DNA from: JAOPZW01 sp963764585 | GTDB taxonomy: Bacteria > Actinomycetota > Thermoleophilia > Solirubrobacterales > Solirubrobacteraceae | Reading direction: 5' to 3' | Length of the DNA stretch: 64,000 nt | Assembly (NCBI GenBank): GCA_963764585.1 | Contig: CAVXTB010000006.1 | Coordinates: 248,001-312,000 of the forward strand | Shown: positions 41,008 to 50,821 of the stretch, one piece after another | Numbering within the stretch: position 1 is the first letter of the stretch | Layout: every line of letters starts with the position of its first letter | Notes under the pieces: generated by a model | What the model was told of the DNA's origin: nothing | Databases searched by the model: none | Seen by the model: the letters and a program-made list of their open reading frames with translations, nothing else | Program-made: the position numbers and the translations under genes

Positions 41008-42498
41008 GTGCCGGGGCGGCGCATCGAAGTCCTCGCGTTCGTCGTCGGGTCAGCCTCGCTGGGCGCCGAGATCGCCGCCGCGCGGCTGCTGGCCCCGTGG
41101 TTCGGCGCCTCGACGATCGTGTGGGCGAACACGATCGCCACCGTGCTCGTCGCGCTCAGCGCCGGCTACTGGGTCGGCGGGCGGATGGCCGACCGCGACC
41201 CGACGCTGCAGGGCCTGAGCCGGATCGTCCTCGGCGCCGCCGCGCTGCTCGCGCTCGTGCCGTTCGTCGCCGGCCCGTTCCTGCGGATCTCGGTCGAGGC
41301 GCTGGACCGCGTCGAGGCCGGGGCGTTCGTCGGGTCGCTGATCGGCGTGCTCGTGCTCGTCGCCGTGCCGGTGCTGCTGCTCGGCGCGGTGGCGCCCTAC
41401 GCGGTGCGCCTCAGCGTGCGCACCGTCGAGGAGGCCGGGCGCATCGCCGGCCGGCTCTACGCGATCTCCACGCTCGGCTCGCTCGCCGGCACCTTCCTCA
41501 GCGCGCTCGTGCTGATCCCGCTCGTCGGTACGCGCCGCACGTTCCTGGCCTTCGCCCTCGCGCTGGCGATCGCCGCCGTCCCCGCCATGCGCCGGCGCTT
41601 CGTGCTGGCGCCGATCGGGGTTGCGCTGCTGCTGGCGATCCCGGTCGGCACCGTCAAGGCGACCGGCGACGCCCGCGTGATCTGGGAGCGCGAGACCGAG
41701 TACCAGTACGCGCGGGTGACCGAGCGCCCCAACGGCGAGCGGCGCCTGGAGCTCAACGAGGGGCAGGCCGTGCACTCGCGCTACATCCCGGGCGAGTGGC
41801 TCACCCACGACTACTGGGACGAGATGCTCGTGCTGCCGTTCGCCGGCCGCGGCAGGCCGCGCTCGGTGGCGATCCTCGGCAACGCGGCGGGGACCACCGC
41901 GCGCGCGTACGGCCACTACTTCCCGGCCGCGCGCGTCGACGGCGTTGAGATCGACCCCGCCCTGACCGAGGTCGGGCGCGACCTGTTCGACATGCGCGGG
42001 CCCAACCTCCACATCCACACGGCCGACGCGCGGCCCTTCCTGCGCAACGCGACGCGGCGCTGGGACGTCATCGTCGTCGACGCCTACCGCCAGCCCTACA
42101 TCCCGTTCTACCTGGCCACGCGCGAGTTCTTCGACGAGGTGCGCGACCACCTGGCGCCGGGCGGCGTCGTGCTCGTCAACGTCGGCCACCCGAGCGACTC
42201 CGACAGCCTGGAGAAGGTCCTCAGCGCGACCATGGGCGCGGCGCTCGGCACCGTCATGCGCGACCCGGTCACGCCGACGAACACCGTCCTCGCCGGCAGC
42301 AGCGGCGACATCTCGGCGCGCGCGCTGCGCGCCGCGACGCGCTCGCTGCCCCCCGACCTCGCCGCCGTCGCCGCGGCGGCCGCGGACAGGCTGGCCCCCG
42401 CGCTGCGCGGCGGCGCGATCTACACCGACGACCGCGCGCCGGTCGAGTGGCTCATCGACGCGTCGATCGTGCGGCTGGCTGCCGAAGGCGAGCGATAG
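41008..42498 (+). CDS. membrane-fused spermidine-synthase-like protein
   Basis: A 496-residue fusion: the first 215 residues give about seven membrane helices (LGAEIAAARLLAPWFGAS, TVLVALSAGYWVGG, VAVPVLLLGAVAPY), and the rest is a spermidine-synthase-type Rossmann domain with AILGNAAGTTARAYGHYFP, VDGVEIDPALTEVG and DVIVVDAYRQPYIPFYLATREFF. These fused-MFS proteins are common in actinobacteria; polyamine synthesis has not been shown for them. GTG 41008 is preferred; GTG 40999 is possible. The 3' end overlaps a convergent gene by 47 nt. Confidence 0.86.
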   Translation: MPGRRIEVLAFVVGSASLGAEIAAARLLAPWFGASTIVWANTIATVLVALSAGYWVGGRMADRDPTLQGLSRIVLGAAALLALVPFVAGPFLRISVEALDRVEAGAFVGSLIGVLVLVAVPVLLLGAVAPYAVRLSVRTVEEAGRIAGRLYAISTLGSLAGTFLSALVLIPLVGTRRTFLAFALALAIAAVPAMRRRFVLAPIGVALLLAIPVGTVKATGDARVIWERETEYQYARVTERPNGERRLELNEGQAVHSRYIPGEWLTHDYWDEMLVLPFAGRGRPRSVAILGNAAGTTARAYGHYFPAARVDGVEIDPALTEVGRDLFDMRGPNLHIHTADARPFLRNATRRWDVIVVDAYRQPYIPFYLATREFFDEVRDHLAPGGVVLVNVGHPSDSDSLEKVLSATMGAALGTVMRDPVTPTNTVLAGSSGDISARALRAATRSLPPDLAAVAAAAADRLAPALRGGAIYTDDRAPVEWLIDASIVRLAAEGER

Positions 42499-43666
42499 CC
42501 GCGACGGCGTCGACGAGCGCGTCGACCTCGTCCTCGGAGTTGTAGTAGTGCACCGAGGCGCGCACGAGGTCGGGCAGGCCGCGCGCCTGCATGTCGAACA
42601 GCGTGTAGTGCCCCGGGTTGACCGAGACGTTGATCGCGCGCTCGGCCAGCGCGTGCTTGACCGCCGCGGAGGTGAGGCCGTCGACGGTCAGCGACACGAT
42701 CCCGCACTTGCGCAGCCCGAGGTCGTGCACGTGCGCGCCCTCGACGCCGGCCAGCCCCTCGCGCAGGCGCGCGGCCAGCGCGCCGACCCGCGCCGCGATC
42801 GGCTCGAGGCCCCATTCGCGGGCGTAGCGCGCGGCGGCGCCGAGGCCGAGCTTGCCGGCGACGTAGTACTCCCAGTTCTCGAAGCGCCGGGCGTCGGGGC
42901 GGATCTCGTAGCGATCGTCGGCCACCCACCTGGCGGCGTGCAGGTCGAGCAGCGGCGGCTCGAGGTCGGCGATCAGCTCGCGGCGCACGTAGAGCAGCCC
43001 GGTCGCCCGCGGCCCGCGCAGGTACTTGCGCCCGGTCGCCGAGAACATGTCGCAGCCGATCTCCTCGACGTCGATCGGAAGCTGGCCGAGCGCCTGGCAG
43101 CCGTCGACGAGGTAGGTGATGCCCGCGGCGCGCGCGATCGCGCCGATCTCCTCGACCGGGTTGACCAGCCCGCCGTTGCTGGGCACGTGGGTGACGGCGA
43201 CGAGCTTGACGCGCTCGTCGATCGCGTCGCGCAGGGCGTCGAGCGAGAGCTGGCCGTGCTCGTCGTTGGGTACGTACTCGACGGTCGCGCCGGTGCGCCG
43301 GGCGACCTGCAGGAAGGCGATGACGTTGCTCTCGTACTCGGCCCGCGCGCACAGGATCCGGTCGCCCGGGCCGAAGCGCAGGGCGTAGAAGGCCATGTCC
43401 CAGGCGCGCGTGGCGTTCTCGACGACGGCGACCTCGTCGGCGTCGCAGCCCAGCAGCGCGGCGAGCTCGTCGTAGACCGCGTCGAGCCGGTCCTGCGCCT
43501 CGGCCTCGGCCTCGTAGCCGCCGATTCGCGCCTCGCGCTCGAGATGGCCGATGACCGCGTCGATGACCGGCTGCGGCGGCAGCGCGGCGCCGGCGTTGTT
43601 GAAGTGCGAGACCTCCGCGCAGCCCGGGGTCTCCGCCCGCGCGCGGGCGAGGTCGAAGCCGCTCAC
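42452..43666 (-). CDS. class V aminotransferase-fold PLP enzyme
   Basis: A 404-residue PLP enzyme of the cysteine desulfurase/selenocysteine-lyase-like group. The N-terminus FNNAGAALPPQPVIDAV, ENATRAWDMAFYAL, the aspartate in DGCQALGQ and the Schiff-base lysine in FSATGRKYLRGPRATGLLYV are typical. No active cysteine loop is evident near residue 330, so aminotransferase, isopenicillin-epimerase or hercynylcysteine-lyase-like activity is more likely than desulfuration. The GTG start is embedded in the stop of the VOC gene (GTGA), so the two are coupled. The 3' end overlaps the spermidine-synthase-like gene. Confidence 0.85.
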   Translation of the reverse strand: MSGFDLARARAETPGCAEVSHFNNAGAALPPQPVIDAVIGHLEREARIGGYEAEAEAQDRLDAVYDELAALLGCDADEVAVVENATRAWDMAFYALRFGPGDRILCARAEYESNVIAFLQVARRTGATVEYVPNDEHGQLSLDALRDAIDERVKLVAVTHVPSNGGLVNPVEEIGAIARAAGITYLVDGCQALGQLPIDVEEIGCDMFSATGRKYLRGPRATGLLYVRRELIADLEPPLLDLHAARWVADDRYEIRPDARRFENWEYYVAGKLGLGAAARYAREWGLEPIAARVGALAARLREGLAGVEGAHVHDLGLRKCGIVSLTVDGLTSAAVKHALAERAINVSVNPGHYTLFDMQARGLPDLVRASVHYYNSEDEVDALVDAVAAIARLRQPAARSTRR

Positions 43667-44058
43667 GACGCGGCAGCGTACGAGATGAACTCCAGCAGCG
43701 AGCCGTCCGGGTCGCGGAAGTAGACGCTCGTGCCGGGCCCGCGGCCGCCGTTGCGCGCGACCGGGCCGTCCTCGACCTCGACGCCGTGCGCGCGCACGTG
43801 CGCGGCCGCCTCCTCGATCGGCCCCGGCCACACCAGGCACAGGTCGGCGCTGCCCGGCCCGCCCGGCCGCCGCGCGACCGGCGTTGGCTCCATGCCCGGG
43901 CCGTGGACGTTGAGCACCTGGTCGCCGAAGCGGTAGCGCCAGCGCATCGGCGGATCGAGCTGCACGAGCTCGGCGCCGCAGACGTCGCGGTAGAAGGCGT
44001 TGGCCCGCTCCCAGTCGCTGACCGCGATGACGACGTGGTCGATGCGGATGTCGGTCAT
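43663..44058 (-). CDS. VOC-family (glyoxalase/dioxygenase-fold) protein
   Basis: A 131-residue vicinal-oxygen-chelate protein: IDHVVIAVSDWERANAFYRDVCGAELV for the first module, and TSVYFRDPDGSLLEFISY with the metal-ligand Glu near the C-terminus. The members act as glyoxalases, dioxygenases or antibiotic-binding proteins. It is upstream of, and overlaps, the class V aminotransferase gene. The start is 18 nt from the divergent esterase gene. Substrate not assigned. Confidence 0.87.
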   Translation of the reverse strand: MTDIRIDHVVIAVSDWERANAFYRDVCGAELVQLDPPMRWRYRFGDQVLNVHGPGMEPTPVARRPGGPGSADLCLVWPGPIEEAAAHVRAHGVEVEDGPVARNGGRGPGTSVYFRDPDGSLLEFISYAAAS

Positions 44059-44076
44059 GCGTGCAATGGTGACCGG

Positions 44077-44997
44077 GTGGCCCGTGCGCGCGCGTGTGCG
44101 CTCCTGCTGGCCGCGCTCGCGCTCGCGTCGTGCGGCGGCGGATCGCCGCAGCGCCAGCAGCCCGCGCCGCAGGTGACCGAGCAGCGGATCGCCCCGCGGA
44201 TCGTCGACCTCACCATCCGCTCGCGCGCGCTCGGGACGACGGCCGAGGTCCGCCTGCTCACGCCCGACGGCTGGGCGGCGCGCAGGACGGGCCGGCACTG
44301 GCCCGTGCTCTATCTCCTGCACGGCTGCTGCGACACCTACGACAGCTGGACGCGCTCGACCGACGTCGAGGACCTGCCGGCGCTGCGCCATGCGCTCGTC
44401 GTCATGCCCGAAGGCGGCGCGGTCGGCTTCTACTCCGACTGGCGCGACGGGCCGGCGTGGGAGACGTTCCACCTCGTCGAGCTGCGCCGGATCCTCGAGC
44501 GCGACTATGGCGCGGGCACGCCCCGCGCGATCGCCGGCCTGTCGATGGGCGGCCTCGGCGCGATGGACTACGCCGCGCGCCACCCCGGGCTCTTCGCCGC
44601 CGCCGCGTCGTACTCGGGCGTCCTGCATCCGCTCGAGCACCCGCGCTGGTGGCTGGGCCTCTTCTCCGCCAACACGAGCGACCCGCGCGCAGTGTGGGGC
44701 GATCCGGTCGCCGACCGGAGCACCTGGGCCGCACACGACCCGACCGCGCTGGCGGCCCGCCTGCGCGGCACGCGGCTGTTCGTCGCCTCGGGCAACGGCG
44801 AGCACGGCGGCAAGCGCGACCCGATCGAGGCGACCGTCTACGCCGAGTCGCGCGCGTTCGTGGCGCGCCTGCGCCGCCTGCACATCGGAGTCCGGGCCGA
44901 CTTCTACGGGCCCGGCACGCACGACTGGCCCTACTGGCAGCGCGACCTCAGGCGCTCGCTGCCGCTGCTCCTGGGGCCTGCGACGGCGCGGCCGTGA
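44077..44997 (+). CDS. lipoprotein esterase (esterase D/Ag85-like)
   Basis: A 306-residue alpha/beta hydrolase of the esterase/mycolyltransferase-like family. A lipoprotein signal (RACALLLAALALASC) precedes a Cys-Gly-Gly-Gly start, so it is membrane-attached outside. The oxyanion region is LYLLHGCCDTYDSW, the nucleophile Ser156 in GLSMGG, and the catalytic His in GTHDWPYW. Start GTG 44077 is the one that gives the intact lipobox. The 3' end overlaps the convergent LysR gene by 50 nt. Acts on esters or acyl sugars; specificity unknown. Confidence 0.87.
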   Translation: MARARACALLLAALALASCGGGSPQRQQPAPQVTEQRIAPRIVDLTIRSRALGTTAEVRLLTPDGWAARRTGRHWPVLYLLHGCCDTYDSWTRSTDVEDLPALRHALVVMPEGGAVGFYSDWRDGPAWETFHLVELRRILERDYGAGTPRAIAGLSMGGLGAMDYAARHPGLFAAAASYSGVLHPLEHPRWWLGLFSANTSDPRAVWGDPVADRSTWAAHDPTALAARLRGTRLFVASGNGEHGGKRDPIEATVYAESRAFVARLRRLHIGVRADFYGPGTHDWPYWQRDLRRSLPLLLGPATARP

Positions 44998-45874
44998 GCG
45001 CGTCGAGCACGGCGGCGATCGTCGGCCGCCGTTCGCTGCCGCGGCGGGTGGCCGCGAAGACGCGGCGCGCGGGCGGCTTGCCGCGCAGCGCGACGACCGC
45101 GGCGCCTTCGGGCACCTCGCCCTGCGCCAGGCGCGGGACGAGCGTCACGCCGAGGCCGGCGGCGACAAAGGTCATGAGCGCGAGGAAGTCGTTGGTGCGG
45201 TGCACGAGCCGCGGCGTGAAGCCGGCCCCCGCGCACGCGGCCATCGTGACCTCGTGGCAGGACGTGCCCGGGCTCGGCCCGACCCAGGTGTCGTCGGCGA
45301 GCGCCTCGAGGGCGATGGCGTCGCGGCCGGCGAGCGCGTGGTCGGCCGGCAGGACGGCATCGAGCGGGTCGTCGAGCAGCGGCCGTCGCGCGTAGCGCGG
45401 ATCGTTGGGCGCCGGGGCGCTGGCCGACTCCATCGAGATCGCGACGTCGATGCTCTCCTCAGCCAGGGCGGCGAAGCAGTGCGGGCTCTCGACGTCGAGC
45501 AGCTCGAGGCGCAGGCGCGGGTGCGCGTCGGCGAGCGCCCGCGCGGCGGGCGCGGCGATCGACTTCAGCGCGGTCGGGAAGGCGCCGACGACGACGGTCC
45601 CGAGCTCGCCGCGGCCGTGCGCGGCGACGTCGGCCTCGGCGCGCTCGAGCTGGGCGAACAGCTCGTGGGCGTGCTCGAGCAGGACGTCGGCCGCGCCGGT
45701 CAGCACCAGCCCGCGCCCGCGGCGCTCGACGACCGGCTGGCCGACCTCGCGCTCGAGCGCGGCGAGCTGCTGCGAGACGGCCGATGGCGTGAGGTGCAGC
45801 GCCTTCGCCGCCGCGGCGACCGTGCCGCGGTCGGCGAGCGCGCGCAGCACGCGCAGGCGGCGGACGTCGATCAT
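44948..45874 (-). CDS. LysR-family transcriptional regulator
   Basis: A 308-residue LysR regulator. The helix-turn-helix is GTVAAAAKALHLTPSAVSQQLAALEREVG at residues 17-45, and the effector domain spans about 88-290 (GTVVVGAFPTALKSIA, DVAISMESAS, GLGVTLVPRLAQGEVPEGA). It is divergent from a broken EamA-type transporter gene, the pairing usually seen when the regulator controls the exporter. The 75-nt gap holds AGTC/GACT-like half sites (CCAGTC, GGACTG). Effector unknown. Confidence 0.88.
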   Translation of the reverse strand: MIDVRRLRVLRALADRGTVAAAAKALHLTPSAVSQQLAALEREVGQPVVERRGRGLVLTGAADVLLEHAHELFAQLERAEADVAAHGRGELGTVVVGAFPTALKSIAAPAARALADAHPRLRLELLDVESPHCFAALAEESIDVAISMESASAPAPNDPRYARRPLLDDPLDAVLPADHALAGRDAIALEALADDTWVGPSPGTSCHEVTMAACAGAGFTPRLVHRTNDFLALMTFVAAGLGVTLVPRLAQGEVPEGAAVVALRGKPPARRVFAATRRGSERRPTIAAVLDALTAAPSQAPGAAAASA

Positions 45875-45949
45875 GTAGCCAGTCTTACGGATGCAGTCAA
45901 CGAAGTTGCGCTGGACTGAATGGTCGCGTGCCGCCACACTGGCTCGCCG

Positions 45950-46797
45950 ATGCCCGCGCGCCACACCGCTCTCGCCGTCGTCATCGCCGCGGGCGACCGA
46001 GCGCGTCCCCGTCGTCATCCACGCCGGCCTGCAGCACTTCCCACCGCTGCTGTTCTCGGCGCTGCGCTTCACGTTCGTCGCACTGCCGGCGGTCTTCTTC
46101 GTCGGCCGCCCGCGCGTGCGCTGGTACTGGGTCGTCGCCGTCGGCGGCTCGCTCGGCGTGCTGAGCTTCGGGCTGCTCTTCGTCGGCATCGACCAGGGGA
46201 TGCCGGCCGGGCTGTCGTCGCTCGTGCTGCAGTCGCAGGTGATCTTCACCGTCGCGTTCGCCGCCCTGGCGCTGGGCGAGCGGCCGCGGCGCGACCAGGT
46301 GGCCGGGGGCGCGATCGCCCTCGCCGGCCTCGCCGTCATCGCGACCGACCGCGCGAGCGCCGCCCGCTGCTGCCGTTGGCGCTCGTCGTCGGCGCCGCCG
46401 CCGCGTGGGGGCGTGGCCAACGCCTGCACGCGCGTGGCCCAGCCGCCCGACGGGCTCGCGCTGATGGTGTGGGCCAGCCTCGTCGCGCCGCTGCCGCTGC
46501 TCGGGTTGTCGCTGGCGTTCGACGGCCCGCACGCGGTCGGCGCCGCGCTGCGCGGCGTCGACGTCGGCGGGATCGCCGCGCTGGCATACATCGTCGGCCC
46601 CTCGACGCTCTTCGGCTTCGCGGCGTGGACCGGCCTGCTGCGCCGCTAGCCCGCGGCGACGGTGGCGCCGTTCACGCTGCTGGTGCCGATCTTCGGGATC
46701 GCCGCCGCGGCGCTCACGCTCGGCGAGCGCCCGTCGGCGGCCGAGCTTGTCGGCGCCGTCGTCGTCGTCGCCGGCCTGCTCTACGGCTTGCGGCCTC
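45950..46797 (+). pseudogene. EamA/RhaT-type DMT transporter, multiply disrupted
   Basis: Fragments of one EamA transporter lie in different frames. The start MPARHTALAVVIAA (frame of 45950) is followed by VVIHAGLQHFPPLLFSALRF and a long open stretch in another frame. LLPLALVVGAAAAWG is in the first frame again, then VANACTRVAQ in the second. A TAG at 46647-46649 stands where RRYPAATVAPF would be expected, and FTLLVPIFGIAAAALTLGERPSAAEL continues in frame to about 46797. About three frameshifts and one nonsense codon show decay, or cluster of sequence errors. LysR lies upstream and bioD converges. Confidence 0.75.
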
Positions 46798-47461
46798 ACA
46801 GCCAGCGCGCGTACGGCAGGGTCGCGCCGGCGCGCGCGAGCCGATCGACCTCGATGCCGACGGCGCCCAGCGTCGCGACCTCGACGCCGCCCAGGCGCGC
46901 GATCGCCTCGACGTTCGAGCGCTGCATGACGCTGGGAGCGTCGGGCCACGGCGTCACGACGACCGCCCGCACGTCGAGGCCGCCCGCCCGCGCGGCTTCG
47001 ACGGTGAGCAGCGAGTGGTTGATGGTGCCGAGGCCCGGGCGCGCCGCGACGACGACCGGCCAGCCGAGGTCGATGGCCAGGTCGCGGACCGTGTAGCCGA
47101 GCGTGAGCGGCACGAGCAGGCCGCCGACGCCCTCGGCGATCACGACGTCCGCCCGCAGCGCGCCCGCGGCCGCGACGAGCGCCGCCGGCTCGAGCGCCGT
47201 GCCCGCGAGCTCGGCCGCGAGATGCGGCGACACCGGCGGCCCGAAGCGGTGGGGCGTGACCTCGGCGGGATCGCGCCCGGCCGCGGCGGCGAGCAGCTCG
47301 TGGTCGGCCGGCCGCTCTGGCTCGGGCTCGTCGATGCCCGTGACGACGGGCTTGAACGCCGCGACGTCGACGCCGGCGGCGCGCAGCGCGGCGGCCAGCG
47401 CCGCCGCGACCACGGTCTTGCCGACGCCGGTGTCGGTGCCGGTGACGAAGAGGCCGCGCAG
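46796..47461 (-). CDS. bioD: dethiobiotin synthetase
   Basis: A 221-residue ATP-dependent enzyme that closes the ureido ring of dethiobiotin. The P-loop is GTDTGVGKT at residues 8-16, and FKPVVTG, VIAEGVGGLLVPL and GLGTINHSLLTVEA are family blocks. The only in-frame codon that keeps the P-loop is CTG 47461, directly after the bioF stop (TAG); the next start candidate, GTG 47413, would remove it. So initiation at CTG, coupled to bioF, is inferred. It is the last gene of the biotin operon. Confidence 0.9.
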   Translation of the reverse strand: MRGLFVTGTDTGVGKTVVAAALAAALRAAGVDVAAFKPVVTGIDEPEPERPADHELLAAAAGRDPAEVTPHRFGPPVSPHLAAELAGTALEPAALVAAAGALRADVVIAEGVGGLLVPLTLGYTVRDLAIDLGWPVVVAARPGLGTINHSLLTVEAARAGGLDVRAVVVTPWPDAPSVMQRSNVEAIARLGGVEVATLGAVGIEVDRLARAGATLPYARWL

Positions 47462-48712
<1,251 letters not shown>

Positions 48713-48728
48713 GGTGGGGGCCCCCTCC

Positions 48729-49871
48729 TCAGGCGGCTTGGCTCGGCCAGGCGTTCGGCGCGCCGTCGGGTCTGACGGGCACCGAGGTCTTGCGCTTGAA
48801 GCGAAGCTGCGACGACGGATCCCACATGCGGATGTGGAGATCGAGCGGCGTCTCCGGCTCGTGCTCGGGCGTATCGCCGTCGAGCCAGCCCGAGCGGTTG
48901 TCGGGCCGTGGTCGCGCTCCGTTGTCGGGCTGGCGCGCGACGTTGAGGCCCAGTTCGGTGAACATCGCGCGGTCCTCGTCGGGCGTCGAGCCGAGCGTCG
49001 TGAGGAAGTTGCCCATCATCACGCCGTTGAGCCCGGCCTTGACCGCCAGCGGCTGCAGGTCGCCGAGGTTCTCGACGCGGCCGCCGCACAGGCGGAACAG
49101 CGCGCCGGGGAGGATGAGCCGGAAGATGGCGATCCACTTGACCGCCTCCCACGGGTCCATGTAGTCGCGGTCGCCGAACTTCGTGCCCGGCCGCGGGTTG
49201 AGCAGGTTGATCGGGACGCTCGTCGGATCGATCTTCGCGAGCTCGAACGCCATCTCGACCCGCTGATCGCGCGACTCGCCGAGGTTGAGGATGCCGCCGA
49301 CGCACGTCTCCAGGCCCGCCTCGCGGACCGCGTCGATCGTGCGCAGCCGCGCCTCGTAGCGCACGGTGCTCGTGACCTCGCCGTAGTAGGACTCGGCCGT
49401 CTCGACGTTGTGGTGGACGCGCTGGATGCCCGCCTCGCGCAGCGCCTTGGCGCGGGCGGCGCTCATGTGCCCGATCGACGCGCAGCGCTTGAGGTTCGTG
49501 TGCTGCGCGACGAGCCGCGCGCCCTCGAGGACCTTCTCGAAGTCGCGCTTGGACAGCCCCTGGCCCTGCGTGACCATGCAGAAGCGGTGCGCGCCCGCCG
49601 CCTCGGCGGCGCGCGCGTGCTCGAGCATCTGCCCGGGCTCCATCATCGCGTGCATCGGGGTCTCGGCCTCGGCGAAGCGCGACTGTGCGCAGAAGCCGCA
49701 GTCCTCGGCGCAGCCGCCGGACTTGGCGTTGACCAGCGAGCACATGTCGGTGCTGTCGCCGAAGCGCTCCTGGCGGGCCTGCCACGCGCGCTCGACGAGG
49801 GCCTCGATCGCGGCGCGGTCCTCGAGCTCGCCCAGCTCGAGGGCCTCCTCGCGGGTGATGAGCGGCGGCAT
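48729..49871 (-). CDS. bioB: biotin synthase
   Basis: A 380-residue radical SAM enzyme that inserts sulfur into dethiobiotin. The iron-sulfur motif is Cys54, Cys58, Cys61 (CAEDCGFC), with CSLVNAKSGG before it and NHNVETAESYY-like HHNVETAESYYGEV, PINLLNPRPGT and FRLCGGR later. A C-terminal tail of about 50 residues (from GARPRPDNRSGW) is longer than in typical BioB. First gene of the operon; divergent from a receiver-domain gene 46 nt away. No clear BirA or BioQ operator was seen. Confidence 0.95.
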   Translation of the reverse strand: MPPLITREEALELGELEDRAAIEALVERAWQARQERFGDSTDMCSLVNAKSGGCAEDCGFCAQSRFAEAETPMHAMMEPGQMLEHARAAEAAGAHRFCMVTQGQGLSKRDFEKVLEGARLVAQHTNLKRCASIGHMSAARAKALREAGIQRVHHNVETAESYYGEVTSTVRYEARLRTIDAVREAGLETCVGGILNLGESRDQRVEMAFELAKIDPTSVPINLLNPRPGTKFGDRDYMDPWEAVKWIAIFRLILPGALFRLCGGRVENLGDLQPLAVKAGLNGVMMGNFLTTLGSTPDEDRAMFTELGLNVARQPDNGARPRPDNRSGWLDGDTPEHEPETPLDLHIRMWDPSSQLRFKRKTSVPVRPDGAPNAWPSQAA

Positions 49872-49917
49872 GCCCGGGAAACGTAGGCATCGCGCCGGAC
49901 GGCTACCCTGCGCGCCG

Positions 49918-50289
49918 GTGGCGTCGATCCGGGTCCTGGTGTGCGACGACGTTGAGGCCTTCCGGGCGCTCATGCGCTACACGCTGCCCGAGGACCCCGC
50001 CATCGAGATCGTCGGCGAGGCGGCCGACGGCGTCGCCGCGATCGAGTCCGCCGCCGCGCTGCAGCCCGACGTCGTCCTGCTCGACCTCACCATGCCGCGC
50101 CTGGACGGCATCGACGCGATCCCCGCGGTCCTCGAGCGCGCGCCCAACACGCGCGTGGTCGCGCTCAGCGGCTGGGGAGCCGATCGCATGGCCGACGCCG
50201 CGCTGGAGCGCGGCGCGGTCGCGTACCTCGAGAAGAGCGAGGATGTGCAGGCGATTCGCGACGCGGTGCGGGCGGCGGTGGGCGCCTGA
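49918..50289 (+). CDS. single-domain response regulator (receiver)
   Basis: A 123-residue CheY-like receiver without an output domain. The acidic pocket is Asp10/Asp11, phosphorylation site Asp56 (VVLLDLTMPRLDG), conserved Ser84 and Lys106 (YLEKSED). The start is GTG. No kinase gene is adjacent; it is divergent from bioB. It may be the N-terminal part of a diffusible signalling module; the length is normal for a stand-alone receiver. Confidence 0.88.
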   Translation: MASIRVLVCDDVEAFRALMRYTLPEDPAIEIVGEAADGVAAIESAAALQPDVVLLDLTMPRLDGIDAIPAVLERAPNTRVVALSGWGADRMADAALERGAVAYLEKSEDVQAIRDAVRAAVGA

Positions 50290-50327
50290 GCCTCCGCGGC
50301 GTGAGCTACCGCGGACTGTGCTGGATT

Positions 50328-50346
50328 GCTGTTGCAGGACAACAGC
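50328..50346. repeat. dyad GCTGTTG...CAACAGC
   Basis: Perfect 7-bp arms separated by CAGGA, between the receiver gene and the secreted-protein gene. The core TGTTGCAGGACAACA nearly equals the dyad near 37632. Possibly a terminator or binding site. Confidence 0.45.
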
Positions 50347-50390
50347 TGGTTGCCACGCTTCGAGGATCGGGCCGCCACCGGCCGGCGGGC

Positions 50391-50412
50391 CACCCTCCCT
50401 CGATGCCCTGGA
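50391..50412 (-). repeat. REP-like repeat, copy 6
   Basis: Minus-strand core CCAGGGCATCGAGGGAGGG; the flanks differ from the other copies. Confidence 0.45.
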
Positions 50413-50446
50413 ACCTCGGCGCCGCGGGCGGTGTACGACCGACACG

Positions 50447-50821
50447 ATGCGCCTCCTCGTCCTCTCGGCGCTGCTGTGCGCGGTCCTGGCCGCTCCGGCC
50501 GGAGCCAAGGTCTGGTTCCAGGACATGGGCCGCCAGAACGTGCACTGGGACCAGCGCGTGACGACGGCGATCGCCGGCTGCGCGGACGCCCCGGGCTGCG
50601 GCGCCGTCGTCGGCCGCCATCGCGTGTGGATGCGCCGGGTGCACGGCCACGGGCGCTGGCTGCTCGCCCGCATCGACGACAGCGGGCGCCTGCGCTTCCG
50701 CGTGCCGCACGCGCCGCGCGGGCGCTACCGGCTCATCGTGCGCGAGGGCGGCGCCGTGCGCGCGGCGTCGACCTGGTTCCGGGTCAGCGGCCCTTCCAGC
50801 GCGCGGGCCGCTTCTGGCTGA
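50447..50821 (+). CDS. small secreted protein
   Basis: A 124-residue exported protein with signal peptide RLLVLSALLCAVLAAPAGA, cleavage after AGA. The mature part begins KVWFQDMGRQNVHW, has one Cys pair (GCADAPGC) and ends as a beta-rich domain with GRYRLIVREGGAVRAASTWFRV, resembling an immunoglobulin-like strand ending. No family recognised. The 3' end overlaps the convergent enoyl-CoA hydratase gene by 38 nt. Confidence 0.7.
   Translation: MRLLVLSALLCAVLAAPAGAKVWFQDMGRQNVHWDQRVTTAIAGCADAPGCGAVVGRHRVWMRRVHGHGRWLLARIDDSGRLRFRVPHAPRGRYRLIVREGGAVRAASTWFRVSGPSSARAASG

Noticed and set aside
49872..49917. Biotin operator between bioB and the receiver gene
   Set aside because: Only a weak GTAG/CTAC symmetry is present; it does not match the BirA or BioQ sites I know.
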